Source: Siphonodentalium dalli (taxonomy: Eukaryota; Mollusca; Scaphopoda; Gadilida; Siphonodentaliidae). Taken from it: a stretch of DNA of 64,000 nt. The DNA lies in contig CP136065.1 of NCBI GenBank assembly GCA_032622095.1, forward strand, positions 92,447,343-92,511,342. Reading direction: 5' to 3'. This document shows, one piece after another, positions 19,079-30,596 of the stretch (position 1 is the stretch's first letter; each line of letters begins with the position of its first letter). The position numbers were made by a program, and so were the translations under genes. Under the pieces are notes generated by a model. The model saw only the letters and a program-made list of their open reading frames with translations. It did no database searches and was not told where the DNA came from.

Positions 19079-19734
19079 ATGCAATGATTGAAGTGATGTT
19101 AGCAAATCTTACATACCGATTGTATACCATGGATTTATGTGAAAGGGGAGCTGCTTATCTCCCAATCTATGAAACATTCACCACAATAATTTCAAAACTT
19201 ATCTACCTAATGAAATTACGTCATCACGTCTCAACACACGTGTGGTAATTAAAGTCATTAGTCTCACAACCATTGTTGTGCTCAAGAATACGCCGCAACC
19301 TTTTGTCGCCCAGATTTTATGATCTGGTCGTTAGTATCCATACCCTTTGTTGGGCGACGCTACTCATTAAACCTTTCGCGGCATAAAAATGTAACAGTGG
19401 TTTTATCTGTGCAAATCAGTTTAATTGTCTGGCGAAGTTTCTCAACCCCGCCTCAGGTGTGTTGATACGATAGAAGCACTTGATTAATCATCAGGTAAAT
19501 TGGACATTAAACGAAGCAACAAATATAATTAACACCTGTTTACAGACACGTACCCAGGTATTCCTTGTCTAAATAACACCTGACCTGTCAAAAATTAAGG
19601 AAAGTGAAATAAAGATGGGTATTGTAGGCCTGATAACTAAATGGCCAGCCATTAGTTTGTCGACTTGAAGTCTCGGACAGATAACAACATTGCAAACAGG
19701 CAGGGTTTAACCCTGTCGATACTAAACATACTCA

Positions 19735-19965
19735 TTTATGAGCGGTTCATATATGAAATATTCAGATAACAAGTCATATATCGTTTGTTGAACTTATTAT
19801 CTGAACATTCCACACCAATAAATATGAACCAACATTCTGCACTTGTATTCTCTTTTCTTCTGCTCATTTATTTCTGAACACCCCTCCAGAATAATAGACC
19901 ATTCCTGCAATATATACTTTTAAAACTGAATGGAAGAATCCATTTAGTAAAGAATTGGTTAAGCA
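19735..19965. mobile_element. Family D short transposon, partial copy
   Basis: Contains ATCGTTTGTTGAACTTATTA, CACTTGTATTCTCTTTTCTT and CACCCCTCCAGAATAATAGA in the family order. The left hairpin arm is missing. Confidence 0.72.
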
Positions 19966-20043
19966 GAAGAGAAATTTCTTTCTTTTTCCTCATTGAATCA
20001 CACCTCTAATCCACTAATCCGATCGAGTCTAGCACACATGAAG

Positions 20044-20211
20044 TACAGTAATGCTCTAAGTAATCGACTCCTTAACCACAGCAGAATTATGGGTAATTTT
20101 TGGCGAGAGCTTTCCGATGAATGGCAACAAGCCATATTTCCGACTAAATCCTGAAAAATTGCCCATAATTCTGCTGTGGTTAAGGAGTCGATTACTTAGA
20201 GCATTACTGTA
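20044..20211. mobile_element. Hairpin transposon, family C copy
   Basis: Inverted termini TACAGTAATGCTCTAAGTAA and TTACTTAGAGCATTACTGTA. The arms extend through CGACTCCTTAACCACAGCAG, with TGCCATTCATCGGAAAGCTC-type text in the middle. TA at both ends suggests a Tc1/mariner-like target, but this is inferred. Confidence 0.88.
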
Positions 20212-20597
20212 GCCGTACACAGTTTCAAGCAACTTTGAGCAACATGAGAGGGGGTAGGCCTACAGTACATCAAAGTTGATGAGCTACGCACCTTGACACC
20301 AGCCCCATGAACAAAGCATTTGCTTAATTTTTAGACGATACTGTTCTGAGGCATTTTTCGAACTAGGCTTATATATTCACATAAGAATGTCATTTTATTA
20401 TTGAAAACTTATCAGAAAAAGATTATTGCTGTTCCTCTAAAAAAAACATTGAAATAGATGAATAAATTGTGTCCTTCTTGTGGCACTTCTCGTGCCATAT
20501 ATGCATTGTATGTATATACTGGATTTCTTAAAATAAGAAGTAAAATATATTAATAAAATTTGGCCCGGAGCCCTGTCGGAATACATCTTTCAAGAGA

Positions 20598-21062
20598 GTT
20601 TAAAGATGCATAATCCGAATTAAGGCTCGCAAATTACTATTTTCTTGGCTTCGGGGGTAAAAAATATTTGATTCGAGTCGAGGAACACACCCATCAAATC
20701 TCAGAGTGATCAGATATCGATGATTGAAATCTATTATTTTCCATCACCGAAAATTTTAAGTGACCAGTACACAGTCGACGAGAGGCGGTCTCGGACCAAA
20801 TTGCGGATTAAGATGGATAACTCTAAAATCAAGTAGCTTTTTGTGTCAGATATTTGACAAACCGGCAAAATTTCGTTGAACAAAATGTTGATAAATAACA
20901 GGTTTTGGGCAATTTTTAACTATATAGTTGACTGTGGTTAGCATTATTTTTGGGCAATTACTCGATACTGATAACTGAAGCGGCATTTCAATAAATCTTG
21001 TTGTTGTTGTTCGAATATGATGAATGGGGACCATCGAATCGGATTGAGTACCTTTAAGACTA
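20598..21062. mobile_element. Family F short transposon
   Basis: Left end TTTAAAGATGCATAATCCGA, then GGCTTCGGGGGTAAAAAATA and CGAGTCGAGGAACACACCC. Right end CATCGAATCGGATTGAGTAC followed by CTTTAA. Copies at 23834, 27000 (inverted), 32732 and 36530 (inverted). Confidence 0.82.
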
Positions 21063-21310
21063 TAATCCGTGCATTTTTCATCCGTAAAAAAACAGAAACG
21101 ACGATAATCTCTATTTGAGGCTTGAACAACTTCAACTTTGAAGATGCAAATATTCTGATTGGTTCGACGTGTATATGATATATTTTGGTTCTGCGTTACG
21201 AAATCGCGTATTTGCAGCAGCATTAGACAATCATCTGCTTTGATCTTGTTTGGAAAATAATCGTATAATTTGCACCATTCGCTGTATATTGCATCTTGAA
21301 TGCGCATTTA
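21060..21310 (-). CDS. Candidate coding fragment, unrecognised
   Basis: The upstream half of a 153-codon minus-strand frame (ATG at 21307) reads MRIQDAIYSEWCKLYDYFPN and continues open with a plausible mixed composition until it enters the family F element at about 21060. I recognise no domain. There is no donor signal I can defend. It may be transposon-linked or chance. Confidence 0.2.
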
Positions 21311-21789
21311 AAAGAACTCGAAATTGCAGGATCGGTCGTTAAGGGAAACCTGACTTAGATCAGTTTCCATCGAAAGCTGATAAACTGTGGCATAAAGTAC
21401 TCTCATCTGCTGCAGATACTCACGTCTTCTAACTTGATTTAAACCAGATACTAGCACTCATTATCCTTAATACGATTAAGGATTTTGAGAAGATTCCAAT
21501 ATATTCGTAATATCTCGCGCTTTCTTTCGCAGTTTTTGTCACCATCATATTTGCGGAGGTGTAGATCTGTGTAATTGCCAGCATGATTATGACGCCTATG
21601 CGCACTGCTGGGGATTGGTACCAAACGAACTGGTACATGCGCGAGCTGTGGAATTATTACCTTCATAGTTTTTACTCGGCTTACTTCCAAGTTGGCAGGA
21701 TTTGTATGCATTATCATGACCACACACGCAAGATGGTCAAACGGAAACCATGTTTGAAACAAAAGTACTTGATAACCTTTGGCTTCAAT

Positions 21790-22400
21790 TTAAACGGACA
21801 AGGCTCATAATTCAACTTCCATGTTATGTCTGCGTAATTTGGAAGATCGAGGAATAAGATAGGTTGACAAATACACGAAATATTGATATACCGACTTCAT
21901 ATGCTCTGAAAAATACTTTCCATGGTTGCAGCCACTTTCCAACTGTTTTTAATTTTCACAGAGAAGTGGAATAAACGCTCTTTATTATTAGGCGCATTTT
22001 GGAGCGCTAACCGCCAAGTGGCTTTAAATGCTGGATTTATTTTCCGCCCATATATTTCCATCTATAATAATTTCATTCTGTTTCAATCATTACATGCCTG
22101 TTTGCGCCCGTAATTTCCAAGATGATGTTCTTTTGTTTCCATTTCAATAATTTTCAAACATCCACCCCATTCTATTTCGATTAGTATGTCATATTTTCTA
22201 CAGCATGTACTAATAAAGAGAGTTCGTTGTAAAATTTAACCTGATATGGTAATACTAAAGAGCGTGTTTTAAAGAACGCTGGAACTGTTATTTCAATGAA
22301 TTTAAATCACCTTGATACATCGTGCAAGCGTATATATATAGTCTAGAGTCAACAAATAAGTAGTTCGTGTACTTATCGACCTATTTTCATCCTTCAGAAT
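21790..22400. mobile_element. Family E short transposon
   Basis: Starts TTTAAACGGACAAGGCTCAT; contains GATATACCGACTTCATATGC and GAGCGCTAACCGCCAAGTGG. The part after 22050 is looser and includes CGTGTACTTATCGACCTATT, so the copy may be rearranged. Confidence 0.68.
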
Positions 22401-22758
22401 TGGACATAAACGGGCAATTTACTACATGGGATTATGTTGAGAAAAGATTGATCAAACCTTACAAAGCGCAGGTGACCATATCATACCTTTTAAGAAAGTG
22501 CGTTGTCACTAGATATATGCTCAAACTTTCCAACAAGACATGAAGTATTATTCTATACGGTTTGTAAAAAATATTGAGTAATCTTGTCTTGAAAATTAAC
22601 ACTGAATTCCCCATTTAAATGTTGCCACTTTACCTCCCTCTTAAATCGACAAAGAACTCATCAGACCTAAATTATACATAGTAATCGCTCGCTTTTGTCA
22701 CATTTTGATCACGAAAATAGTCAGATCATGGCACGAATCTCCACTCCAGCTACGCACA

Positions 22759-22975
22759 TACAGTAATTCCCAAAGTAATTGACCACTTAACCACAGCAGA
22801 ATTATGGGTAATTTTTCAGGATTTAGTCGGAAATATGGCTTGTTGCCATTCATCGGAAAGCTCTCGGCGAGAGCTTTCCGATGAATGGCAACAAGCCATA
22901 TTTCCGACTAAATCCTGAAAAATTACCCATAATTCTGCTGTGGTTAAGTGGTCAATTACTTTGGGCATTACTGTA
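22759..22975. mobile_element. Near-perfect palindromic transposon, family C
   Basis: A 217-bp palindrome: arms 22759-22866 and 22868-22975 around a single central base, with one mismatch in 108 positions. The ends TACAGTAAT...CATTACTGTA match the family C copies at 20044 and 28179. A transcript would fold into a hairpin of about 108 bp with almost no loop. Confidence 0.95.
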
Positions 22976-23833
22976 GAGATCATACTCCACCAGTTCAAAC
23001 CCTGGGAACTTTTTGATGTTGTGACATGGAAGTTTATAACATTGAACAAACTGTGCATGTAATATATTTGTCAGTAAATACACATTCCTTAATAATGTAT
23101 TTCTTAGTTATTACTTGTTCCTTGATAATGTATTTCACTGTTGTTCAAGGTCCTAACTCGAAATTGCGTGATCTAAGTGACTTTATGGCCGATTTTGCTT
23201 TGGGTCGCTTACAATCATGGCATTTCTCCCGGATAAGTAATTCAATGTCTATCGCGATAACGGCTCATTGAAGTCACAAAAAATGTAATATCGAGCTGGG
23301 ACCACCCCGTACTGTGAAGTAGATTATTTAGGAACACGTATTAACAGAGAATATATTCCATGCCTTCGGTCAGAAGGGGGTCATAACATCAAAAAGTTCG
23401 CATATTTTGTACTGGTGGAATTTTATCTCTATACGGACGTAGCTAGAATATATATTCGTGGCATGATCAAGAAAATAGGTCGATAAGTAAAATACTGACT
23501 CGCGAATTTTATATATTTTAAGTGACCCAAGGCACTCACAGTGGGTAAATATGAAAACAAATTAATTTATAAAAGTCTGCAAAATATCACCACTCAACAT
23601 GAAGAAATAGATAAACTTCTTTTATTCATTAATATTAAATTGGTACTTCTCCAATAACGAAATTTCGCGTGTTGAAACCATTGTTATGTAAACAAAACTA
23701 TGATTAGCTTTAAGTTTTTTCTGCTAATTGTTTCCTCCCGTTTATTAAATTTATCAAATGGGCCTGTTCCGGTTGTGCTGAAACATGTGTATCTCCATGC
23801 TCATACCCAAGTTTCAATTCTGACCGTCCAGTT
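22976..23833. other. AT-rich sequence without recognised features
   Basis: Open frames here are short, overlap on both strands and show no recognisable domain. Confidence 0.4.
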
Positions 23834-24203
23834 TAAAGATGCACAATTCGAATTAACGTTGCTAAATTACTATTTCCTTGGCTTCGGGGGTGAACAATAT
23901 TTTATTCGAGCCGAGGAATCCACCCATCAAATCTCAGAGTGATCAGATATCGATTTTTGAAATTTGTTGTTTTCACTACCTGGAATATTTGGCGGCCTGG
24001 CAAGTATTCGACGAATGCCGACCGACATAGTCTTGATACCAAATTGCGTTGAACAAAATGTTGATATATAACACCTTTTTTGGCAATTTTATACTATAGT
24101 TGACAGTGGTTGTTAGCATTATTTTTTTTGTCAATCGATTCTGATAACTGAAGCGTTTTTGTTGTAGGAATATGATGATATGGGGACCATAGAGTACCTT
24201 TAA
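23834..24203. mobile_element. Family F short transposon
   Basis: TTTAAAGATGCACAATTCGA at the left, GGCTTCGGGGGTGAACAATA and CGAGCCGAGGAATCCACCC inside, and GGGGACCATAGAGTACCTTTAA at the right. Confidence 0.82.
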
Positions 24204-24472
24204 TGGCTGGTATCTTGCGGACCGTATTCAAAAATAACGGCAATCGACAGTAATAAATTAGCACATGCACACAAAATCATTATTGTCATGGCGGGTAGCG
24301 TGAGGGATATTGTTTTGGGGTGTCAGATGGCGTGAAGATTAAACAAATGTACAATGGGGAACACAATAGGGAAGGTCCACTTGGAGCCTGTACAATGTCT
24401 TCTCCACACCGGCTCCACACCCACATCTCAATAAGACGATCAACAAAAGCAATCGTCACTGAAAGAGACTGT

Positions 24473-24667
24473 TCATCGCGATAGACACTTCTCACAAGGT
24501 TTCTTATTGGCTTGCCCTGCGGAGAAGCAGTGCAAATTTATAGAGAGTCCGCGCATAAACTGTGGACAAATCGGGCATTCTGAAGTGTAATACGAGATCT
24601 GATTCTGATCATTTATATCACTATATATGGAAGGATATCTTTCACTTACCTGAATTTGTTCTTCCAT
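24473..24667 (-). CDS. Candidate small cysteine-rich ORF
   Basis: An ATG at 24667 opens 64 codons starting MEEQIQVSERYPS. The C-terminal half contains ECPICPQF, LHCF and KPCEKC, a C-x2-C...H-C...C-x2-C arrangement that could bind a zinc ion. A sequence CAG/GTAAGT six codons in would also serve as a splice donor, in which case only MEEQIQ is coding here. I recognise no family. Could be chance. Confidence 0.2.
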   Translation of the reverse strand: MEEQIQVSERYPSIYSDINDQNQISYYTSECPICPQFMRGLSINLHCFSAGQANKKPCEKCLSR

Positions 24668-24889
24668 CGGATTTACCACATTTTTGAGGGATTATCCATC
24701 GTCCGAGAAGAGTGGTTTATTAGAGCAAATGCTTCAACCAACAGATGGAACAATTCCCTAAATTCGAAGGCTAAGGTATGTATATACATGTTTTTTTTTC
24801 GAACACACTCTATAATGATGATCGTATTTGTAAAAAAAACAAACACAAAAACTATCGTTCATGTGAGATTTATGCTGTCAGATATCGAA

Positions 24890-25229
24890 TGAAAAACCCC
24901 AAATAAATAAATAAATTAATTAAGATTTACAATGTTTTGACTTTGAGGTTTCCTACATTGTTGCCCATTGGTACTTAAACTGACATGGCTGAATTGAACA
25001 TAAACAATATTTATATATAATTTGGTACAATTTATGTCGATAAAACGTGAAATACTTATTAGAACTTTATGTACTCATGAGAAATAACCCAAAAAAAAAG
25101 AAGACAAAATCGGCATTTTCCATCTCTTTTCGATTTCTCACACCGAGTCTGAGTGAGACAAACGGTATTAATTAATATATTCATTCTGTCATTTTAATTG
25201 TGTCCAAACTGACCAAACATACAAAACAA
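24890..25229. other. AT-rich sequence without recognised features
   Basis: Low-complexity AAATAAATAAATAAATTAAT and mixed AT-rich DNA. No gene supported. Confidence 0.4.
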
Positions 25230-25790
25230 CAGATAAAACAATGGTACAATTATACAAACAGAAGGCACAGGGGATCGGGCGTACACGTTAATTAAAGCCA
25301 CATGGCGGTTTGCGCTCCAAAATACACATGATATTATTTTATTTAGATTTTTCCCCGGTGTCGAAATAGGTCGATAAACATCCGAACTATACCTTTCTAC
25401 GAGCATTATGTAACACAAAAAGTCACATTGAAGTAATGAAAAAATACAACTGTGAACACGATGTTTGTGTCCTAAACAAAACCAGTCATTTGCACGACAT
25501 ACATGGAACAGAAAAGAGCGTTTCGTGTTAGTCTATGCCTTATATGGTACAACTAAATATCGTTTGTCTGACCTCTGTCGAAGCATTGAAAACGGCTGGA
25601 AAATGGCTGTGACTTTGGCAAGTTTTTTTCATAGAACATGAAGGCGGTATATCAATATTTCGTGTATTTATCGACCTATCATATCCGTCCCTCCAAATTG
25701 TGTAGACAGAATTTGGAGGTTCGAATGAGTAATGTCCGATTAACTTAGAGTTGTGAGTGGTGCCAGACCATGTCGTCCTACGGATGGAGG
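25230..25790. mobile_element. Family E short transposon, inverted copy
   Basis: Reads in the opposite direction to 9810 and 37640: AAAGCCACATGGCGGTTTGC, CGCTCCAAAATACAC, then CGTGTATTTATCGACCTATC and TTGGAGGTTCGAATGAGTAA. The best full-length match is 46390-46985. Confidence 0.8.
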
Positions 25791-26215
25791 AAGTGAGCAT
25801 GGAACGGACTGGATGCGGAGGGATGGTGCATTTGATCTAGCATGCATAGACTTCATGAATGATATCTCTTCTGTTTCAAGCTGAACAGATCTGAAGAAAA
25901 CAAAAAAGTATCCAAATTTTCTAGATTCTGTGAATTGAATAAGCCTTTCCGTGGCACATGAAGTCCGTTTCGATCTCGGATCATAATGCAAACACTACCA
26001 GGACAAGGCTCATTTGGGGAGTAGATATGTGGAAATAAGCACAAATATCGATCAATATACAGACATACAGCCGTTTATACTCTAGAGACAAAAACTTGCC
26101 AGTCATACCATGATGAATTTTCCAGCTGTTTCTAGCTTTTCTCAAATCGCTCATAAACACCTAAAAACAGTTTAGAAATATAACGGTACACTTTCTTAAC
26201 AGCACCAGTTTGTCA

Positions 26216-26937
26216 TATACCAGCATCATACCAATTCAGCAGGACCTACCAACATCATACCAATTCAGCATGACCCACAACAACATACCAATTCAGCATG
26301 ACCACCAACATACCAATTCAGCATGACACACCAACATCATACCAATTCAGCATGACTCACCAACATCATACCAATTCAGCATGACCCACCAACATCATAC
26401 CAATTCAGCATGACTCACCAACATCATACCAATTCAGCATGACCCACCAACATCATACCAATTCAGCATGACCCACCAACATCATACCAATTCAGCATGA
26501 CCCACCAACATCATACCAATTCAGCATGACCCACCAACATCATACCAATTCAGCATGACTCACCAACGTCATACCAATTCAGCATGACCCACCAACATCA
26601 TACCAATTCAGCATGACACACCAACATCATACCAATTCAGCATGACCCACCAACATCATACCAATTCAGCATGACTCACCAACATCATATCAATTCAGCA
26701 TGACCCACCAACATCATACCAATTCAGCATGACCCACCAACATCATACCAATTCAGCATGACCCACCAACAGCATACCAATTCAGCATGACTCACCAACA
26801 TCATACCAATTCAGCATGACCACCAACATACCAATTCAGCATGACCCACCAACAGCATACCAATTCAGCATGACTCACCAACATCATACCAATTCAGCAT
26901 GACCACCAACATACCAATTCAGCATGACCCACCAACA
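26216..26937. repeat. 28-29-bp minisatellite, about 26 copies
   Basis: The unit ACCAACATCATACCAATTCA continues GCATGACCC. Variation is mainly GACCC/GACTC/GACAC, ATCAT/AGCAT, and short forms lacking the CATC segment. Short-form units recur together near the right end (26815-26850 and 26900-26935), indicating block duplication. No spacers, so not a CRISPR. Confidence 0.95.
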
Positions 26938-26999
26938 TAACATCAGAATTTAATTAGCCGGACTGCTTACAGGTTCTTTATCCGATCAGACCATACCAT

Positions 27000-27425
27000 C
27001 AAGATACAACAGCAACAACATTTCTTAAAAATACGCTTTAGTTATCACAATCGATTTATTGCAACAAATTGCTAACCACTGTCAACAATGGTATTAAATT
27101 TCCCAAAACTTGTTATTTATCAACATTTTGTTCAACAAAATATGGCCGTATTATCACTAAAGTATCACGAAATTTGACCGTATTGCCACTTGATTTTAGA
27201 GTTATCCATCTTCATCCGCAATTTTTTCCGAGACCCTCCATTTCACCACGCGTTTCTTGGCCACATATTATTACACATCTCGAGAAATAACAAATTTCAT
27301 AAATCGATATCTGATCACTCTGAGCTTTGATGAGTGGGTTCCTCGACTCGAATCAAATATTGTTTACCCCCGAAGCCAAAGAAATAGAAACTAGGAGCGT
27401 CTGATCGGATTGAGTACATTTAACT
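27000..27425. mobile_element. Family F short transposon, inverted copy
   Basis: Contains TTGATTTTAGAGTTATCCAT and CTCGACTCGAATCAAATATT, then ACCCCCGAAGCCAAAGAAAT. This is the reverse order of 20598. Confidence 0.78.
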
Positions 27426-27709
27426 AGGGTTTGTCTATTTTGATCCGCGGAACCAGATAGGGGTGAAACAGTCTTCAGTAGGCCATGGTGCGTTAAAGAA
27501 CGTTCTTCTCCGTGATTTCACACTATTTTCATTGTGATGTGAAACACTCCGCTGAGGTGTTCCGAACTGAATAACAAAAATCAAGCAAAATTATTTTCAT
27601 AAATTTGATATTCACAATAGTCAGAAAAGAAGCGCCATTGTTATAAACGAACTACATGCAGTGAATGTTATTGGCACAATCAGTGCTGTAATGTTTATGC
27701 ATAACAATG

Positions 27710-28163
27710 CGTCCGGAATAAATATACTATATATTTTGGAACTTCCGTCTGTCTGTATGTATGTGTCTTATAGACTCGAACACTGCTCGACCGATCCGAC
27801 TCAAATTTAGTATGTAGGCCTACTTTGATCCCGGGAACAATATGGGCGGGTCCAATTACATGTGCAACCGTGCCCTTGACCTTGAACTCGCTCATATACG
27901 CTCATATAGGCATGTTTCTGGACCTCGATCGATCTGACTCAAATTTTGTATGTAGGCATACCCGGGAACAATATGGGCGCGTCCAATTTCACATGCGACC
28001 GTGTCCTTGACTTTGACCTCGCTCATATAAGCTCATACAAGCATGCTTCTGGACCTCGATCGATCGAACAATAGTTTGTCCAGACGCTGTATATTCTGAC
28101 CAGATGGAGGCGATCACAAAGAAATCCCTAAATAGCCCGGATGAAGTCGAGCACATCAGCTAG
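27710..28163 (+). mobile_element. Helitron-like non-autonomous unit
   Basis: Starts near ATATATTTTGGAACTTCC; contains CGACCGATCCGACTCAAATT and repeated CTCATATAGGCATG. It ends GCACATCAGCTAG before T after an AGCCCGGATGAAGTCGAGC segment. Same subfamily as 50469-51564. The CTAG/T end fits Helitrons; the 3' hairpin is imperfect here. Confidence 0.65.
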
Positions 28164-28178
28164 TATATATAGTACCTA

Positions 28179-28309
28179 TACAGTAATGCCCTAAGTAATG
28201 GGGAGAGCTTTCCGATGAATGGCAACAAGCCATATTTCCGACTAAGTCCTGAAAAGTTACCCATAATTCTGCTGTAGGTAAGGAGTCGATTACTTAGGGC
28301 ATTACTGTA
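28179..28309. mobile_element. Family C hairpin transposon, one arm deleted
   Basis: Ends TACAGTAATGCCCTAAGTAA and TTACTTAGGGCATTACTGTA. The left arm lacks most of the segment found in the complete copies. Confidence 0.85.
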
Positions 28310-28721
28310 TTTATATTTGTGCTTGATTCAATCGCTGCGTTCTCTGAAGTGGTACCGTCGATGTGGTTGGAACTTCGAAAATCTTTGTATTTTGCTACAT
28401 TCTTCCAAATGGGGATATTACTTGGATAGTAACTGATTGTTTTTATTCAATGAAATAATTCCACAATATGTCTTTAAGACAGTCCATCGATTTATAACTG
28501 CAACAGAACAAATCGAAGTCTTATGAAAATTAGCCACGGAAAAAAATAAAATAAAAAAAACAGAAATGCCGGTACTGGCACCTCCCACCAACACCCTTAC
28601 ATATGACATGTCGTGCCAATGCACATTGTTATTTCATCATGCTGCATATGTATGGATATGTATGGCTATGTTAAAGGCCCACTTAATTTTCGAAACCACA
28701 GCTCACATTATATAAGATACT

Positions 28722-28860
28722 AGCAGGTTAGCCCGCCACTGGCGTGGTTCGTCTCATGGCTTTGTTCGAAAAAGCAATTGCAACAGCTTCCGACAATATA
28801 CACATATATATACACATATATATTTATATACGTAGTTCTCAAAAATATAGTAGATATGCC
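28722..28860 (-). mobile_element. Possible Helitron-like 3' end on the minus strand
   Basis: On the minus strand the text reads CGCCAGTGGCGGGCTAACCT then GCTAG before T. That is a short stem followed about 10 nt later by CTAG, the plan of Helitron 3' termini. The rest of the unit cannot be delimited because of TATA-rich repeats. Confidence 0.35.
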
Positions 28861-30140
28861 ATATTATATATCACTTGAAAGAGGAAGCTCCAAAACATGG
28901 TATTATCAACTTATCCGGTGTAATAAACTGTGAACATGTTTTTAGTCGAGTTTTTTTCTTCAAAAACTCGACTTATGGTTTGACGAGGGACGGTTGGCGG
29001 GCGGGCGGGCGGCGGGCGGACCTAAAGAATGCCTTATAACTTTGACATTTGTGAACGGATTCATAAAAGTTTTGGTTTGTGAGTTGCTCCCAATGACTAT
29101 TTACGCCCTATAGAAAATGGGTCACGTCCGAACTTTTTGACAAGAGTTATCCATCTTAGATGGTTTTTAGTCAAGTCTTTCACCGTTAGCGCGATAACTC
29201 ACGCAAATATTAACCAATTTCAACAATATTTGGTATATGAGACTCTTGCAACAATATCTCGGACGAGTTCGAAAACCAGGTTTGTCCGAATTTGTTTCCC
29301 GGAGTTATTGGTCTTAGTTTGTCTATTTTTAGCAATGTTATCACAGTTAGCGCGATAACTCGATGAAATATTAACCGACTTCAACAATATTTGGTATATG
29401 AGTCTCTTTCAACAATATTTCGGACGAGTTCGAAAACCAGGTTTGTCAGAATTTTTTTTCCCGGAGTTATGGGTCTTAGTTTGTCTATTTTTTTAGCAAT
29501 GTTATCACCGTTAGCGCGATAACTCGGTGAAATATTAACCGATTTCAACAATATTTGGTATATGAGTCTCCTGCAACAATATCTCGGACAAGTTCGAAAA
29601 CCAGGTTTGTCCGAAATTTTTTCGCGGAGTTGTGGGTCTTAGTTTGTTTATTTTTAGCAATGTTATCACCGTTAGCGCGATAACTGAATGAAATATTAAC
29701 CGATTTAAACAATATTTGGTATATGAGTCTCTTGCAACAATATCTCGGACGAGTTCGAAAACCTGGTTTGTCCGATTTATTTTCCCGTTAACTCAATGAA
29801 ATATTAACGGATTCAATTGATATTTGGTATATAGGTCTATTGCAATAATATACCACCGTCCGACTTTTTCCCCCGGAGTTGTGCACCTTATTGGCAGAAG
29901 TTTGGTTCGACTGCCAAAAAAACTCGACAAAAGCATCCTAGATGCGTAGCCCTTGTTTTTTTTGTTGAGGCACCGACATGTTTTTGTGCTTGAGTTTCAT
30001 CTGGATTGTACTGCAAGTCTATTATTTTCAATTGAAGGGGAATAACTCTATATCTTTGTTTGAGTTATTTTGCATTCTGGGAACGAGACGGGGGAATTGT
30101 TTCTATGATTTCAGCTATTTTATATTACTCTATGGGCACC
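28861..30140. repeat. Dispersed repeat (family P) interrupted by a HINE-like insertion
   Basis: The flanks (28861-28943 and 29954-30140) match one continuous sequence at 43140-43345: GGAAGCTCCAAAACATGGTA, TTATCCGGTGTAATAAACTG and, beyond the insertion, GTATTGCTCC-free text such as TATTATTTTCAATTGAAGGG. The match fixes the insertion point inside a T run. Confidence 0.8.
28944..29953 (+). mobile_element. HINE-like (non-autonomous Helentron) element with internal tandem repeats
   Basis: Starts AGTCGAGTTTTTTTC and ends with AAAAAAACTCGACAAAAGC, CATCCTAGATGC and TAGCCCTT. The subterminal inverted repeats GTCGAGTTTTTTT/AAAAAAACTCGAC, a 3' stem (GCATC...GATGC) and insertion within T's fit Helentron-associated elements. 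Inside are about five diverged units of some 165 bp with ACCGTTAGCGCGATAACTC and TTCAACAATATTTGGTATAT. No protein is encoded. The class is inferred from structure. Confidence 0.72.
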
Positions 30141-30211
30141 CAATGAGACACCGACGCTCCAAATGTTGATGAGTTATAGAATTTTAATCATATTTTATGT
30201 CATAGCTTGTT

Positions 30212-30349
30212 TTTTTTTTTTTTTTTTTTTTTTTATTTGAATAAACATACATCAATGAAGGAATGAAAATATAAACATAGGTACACATAATTATATATCA
30301 AGTGACATTCTTCCAATTCGCTCACATCTCACGCACGTCATTTTCACGC
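30212..30349 (-). mobile_element. Short retroposed insertion with poly(A) tail and target duplication
   Basis: Flanked by identical CATAGCTTGTT at 30201-30211 and 30350-30360. On the minus strand it ends in AAATAAA followed by about 24 A residues, the mark of target-primed reverse transcription. Only about 110 bp of body is present, consistent with a severely 5'-truncated LINE. Confidence 0.85.
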
Positions 30350-30596
30350 CATAGCTTGTTATTAAACCCGTATATCAAGGCACTATAAAAATAATCGGCG
30401 ACTTGAAAATTAAATGGGCCTTTAAACAAGTATAGGTCGACAAATACACAAATATCGATGTACAGCTTTACTTACTATGAAAGAAAAACTTGCAAAAATC
30501 ATAGTAGTTTTCCAGCTGTTTTCGCATGGAAGTGAGATAAAAGCTCTATAGTTTTACCATATTAGGAAAAACTGTCTTTCTGCGGCATATTTATAT

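Larger units (their letters stand above)
27525..28475. mobile_element. Decayed family M element split by two insertions
   Basis: The left part (27525-27690: GTGATGTGAAACACTCCGCT, TGCAGTGAATG) and right part (28318-28475: GTGGTACCGTCGATGTGG, CACAATATGTCTTTAA) are the two ends of a family M element. Between them lie a Helitron-like unit (about 27710-28163) and a family C hairpin copy (28179-28309). Confidence 0.75.

Noticed and set aside
21429-21762. Two overlapping minus-strand frames (one with a hydrophobic stretch SPAVRIGVIIMLAITQ)
   Set aside because: Both frames and the opposite strand are open over the same DNA, no domain is recognisable, and no splice signals support one choice.
26216-26937. 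Array resembling a CRISPR
   Set aside because: Units are contiguous with no unique spacers and the setting is an animal genome; it is a minisatellite. The same applies to 10117-10400 and 38570-38895.
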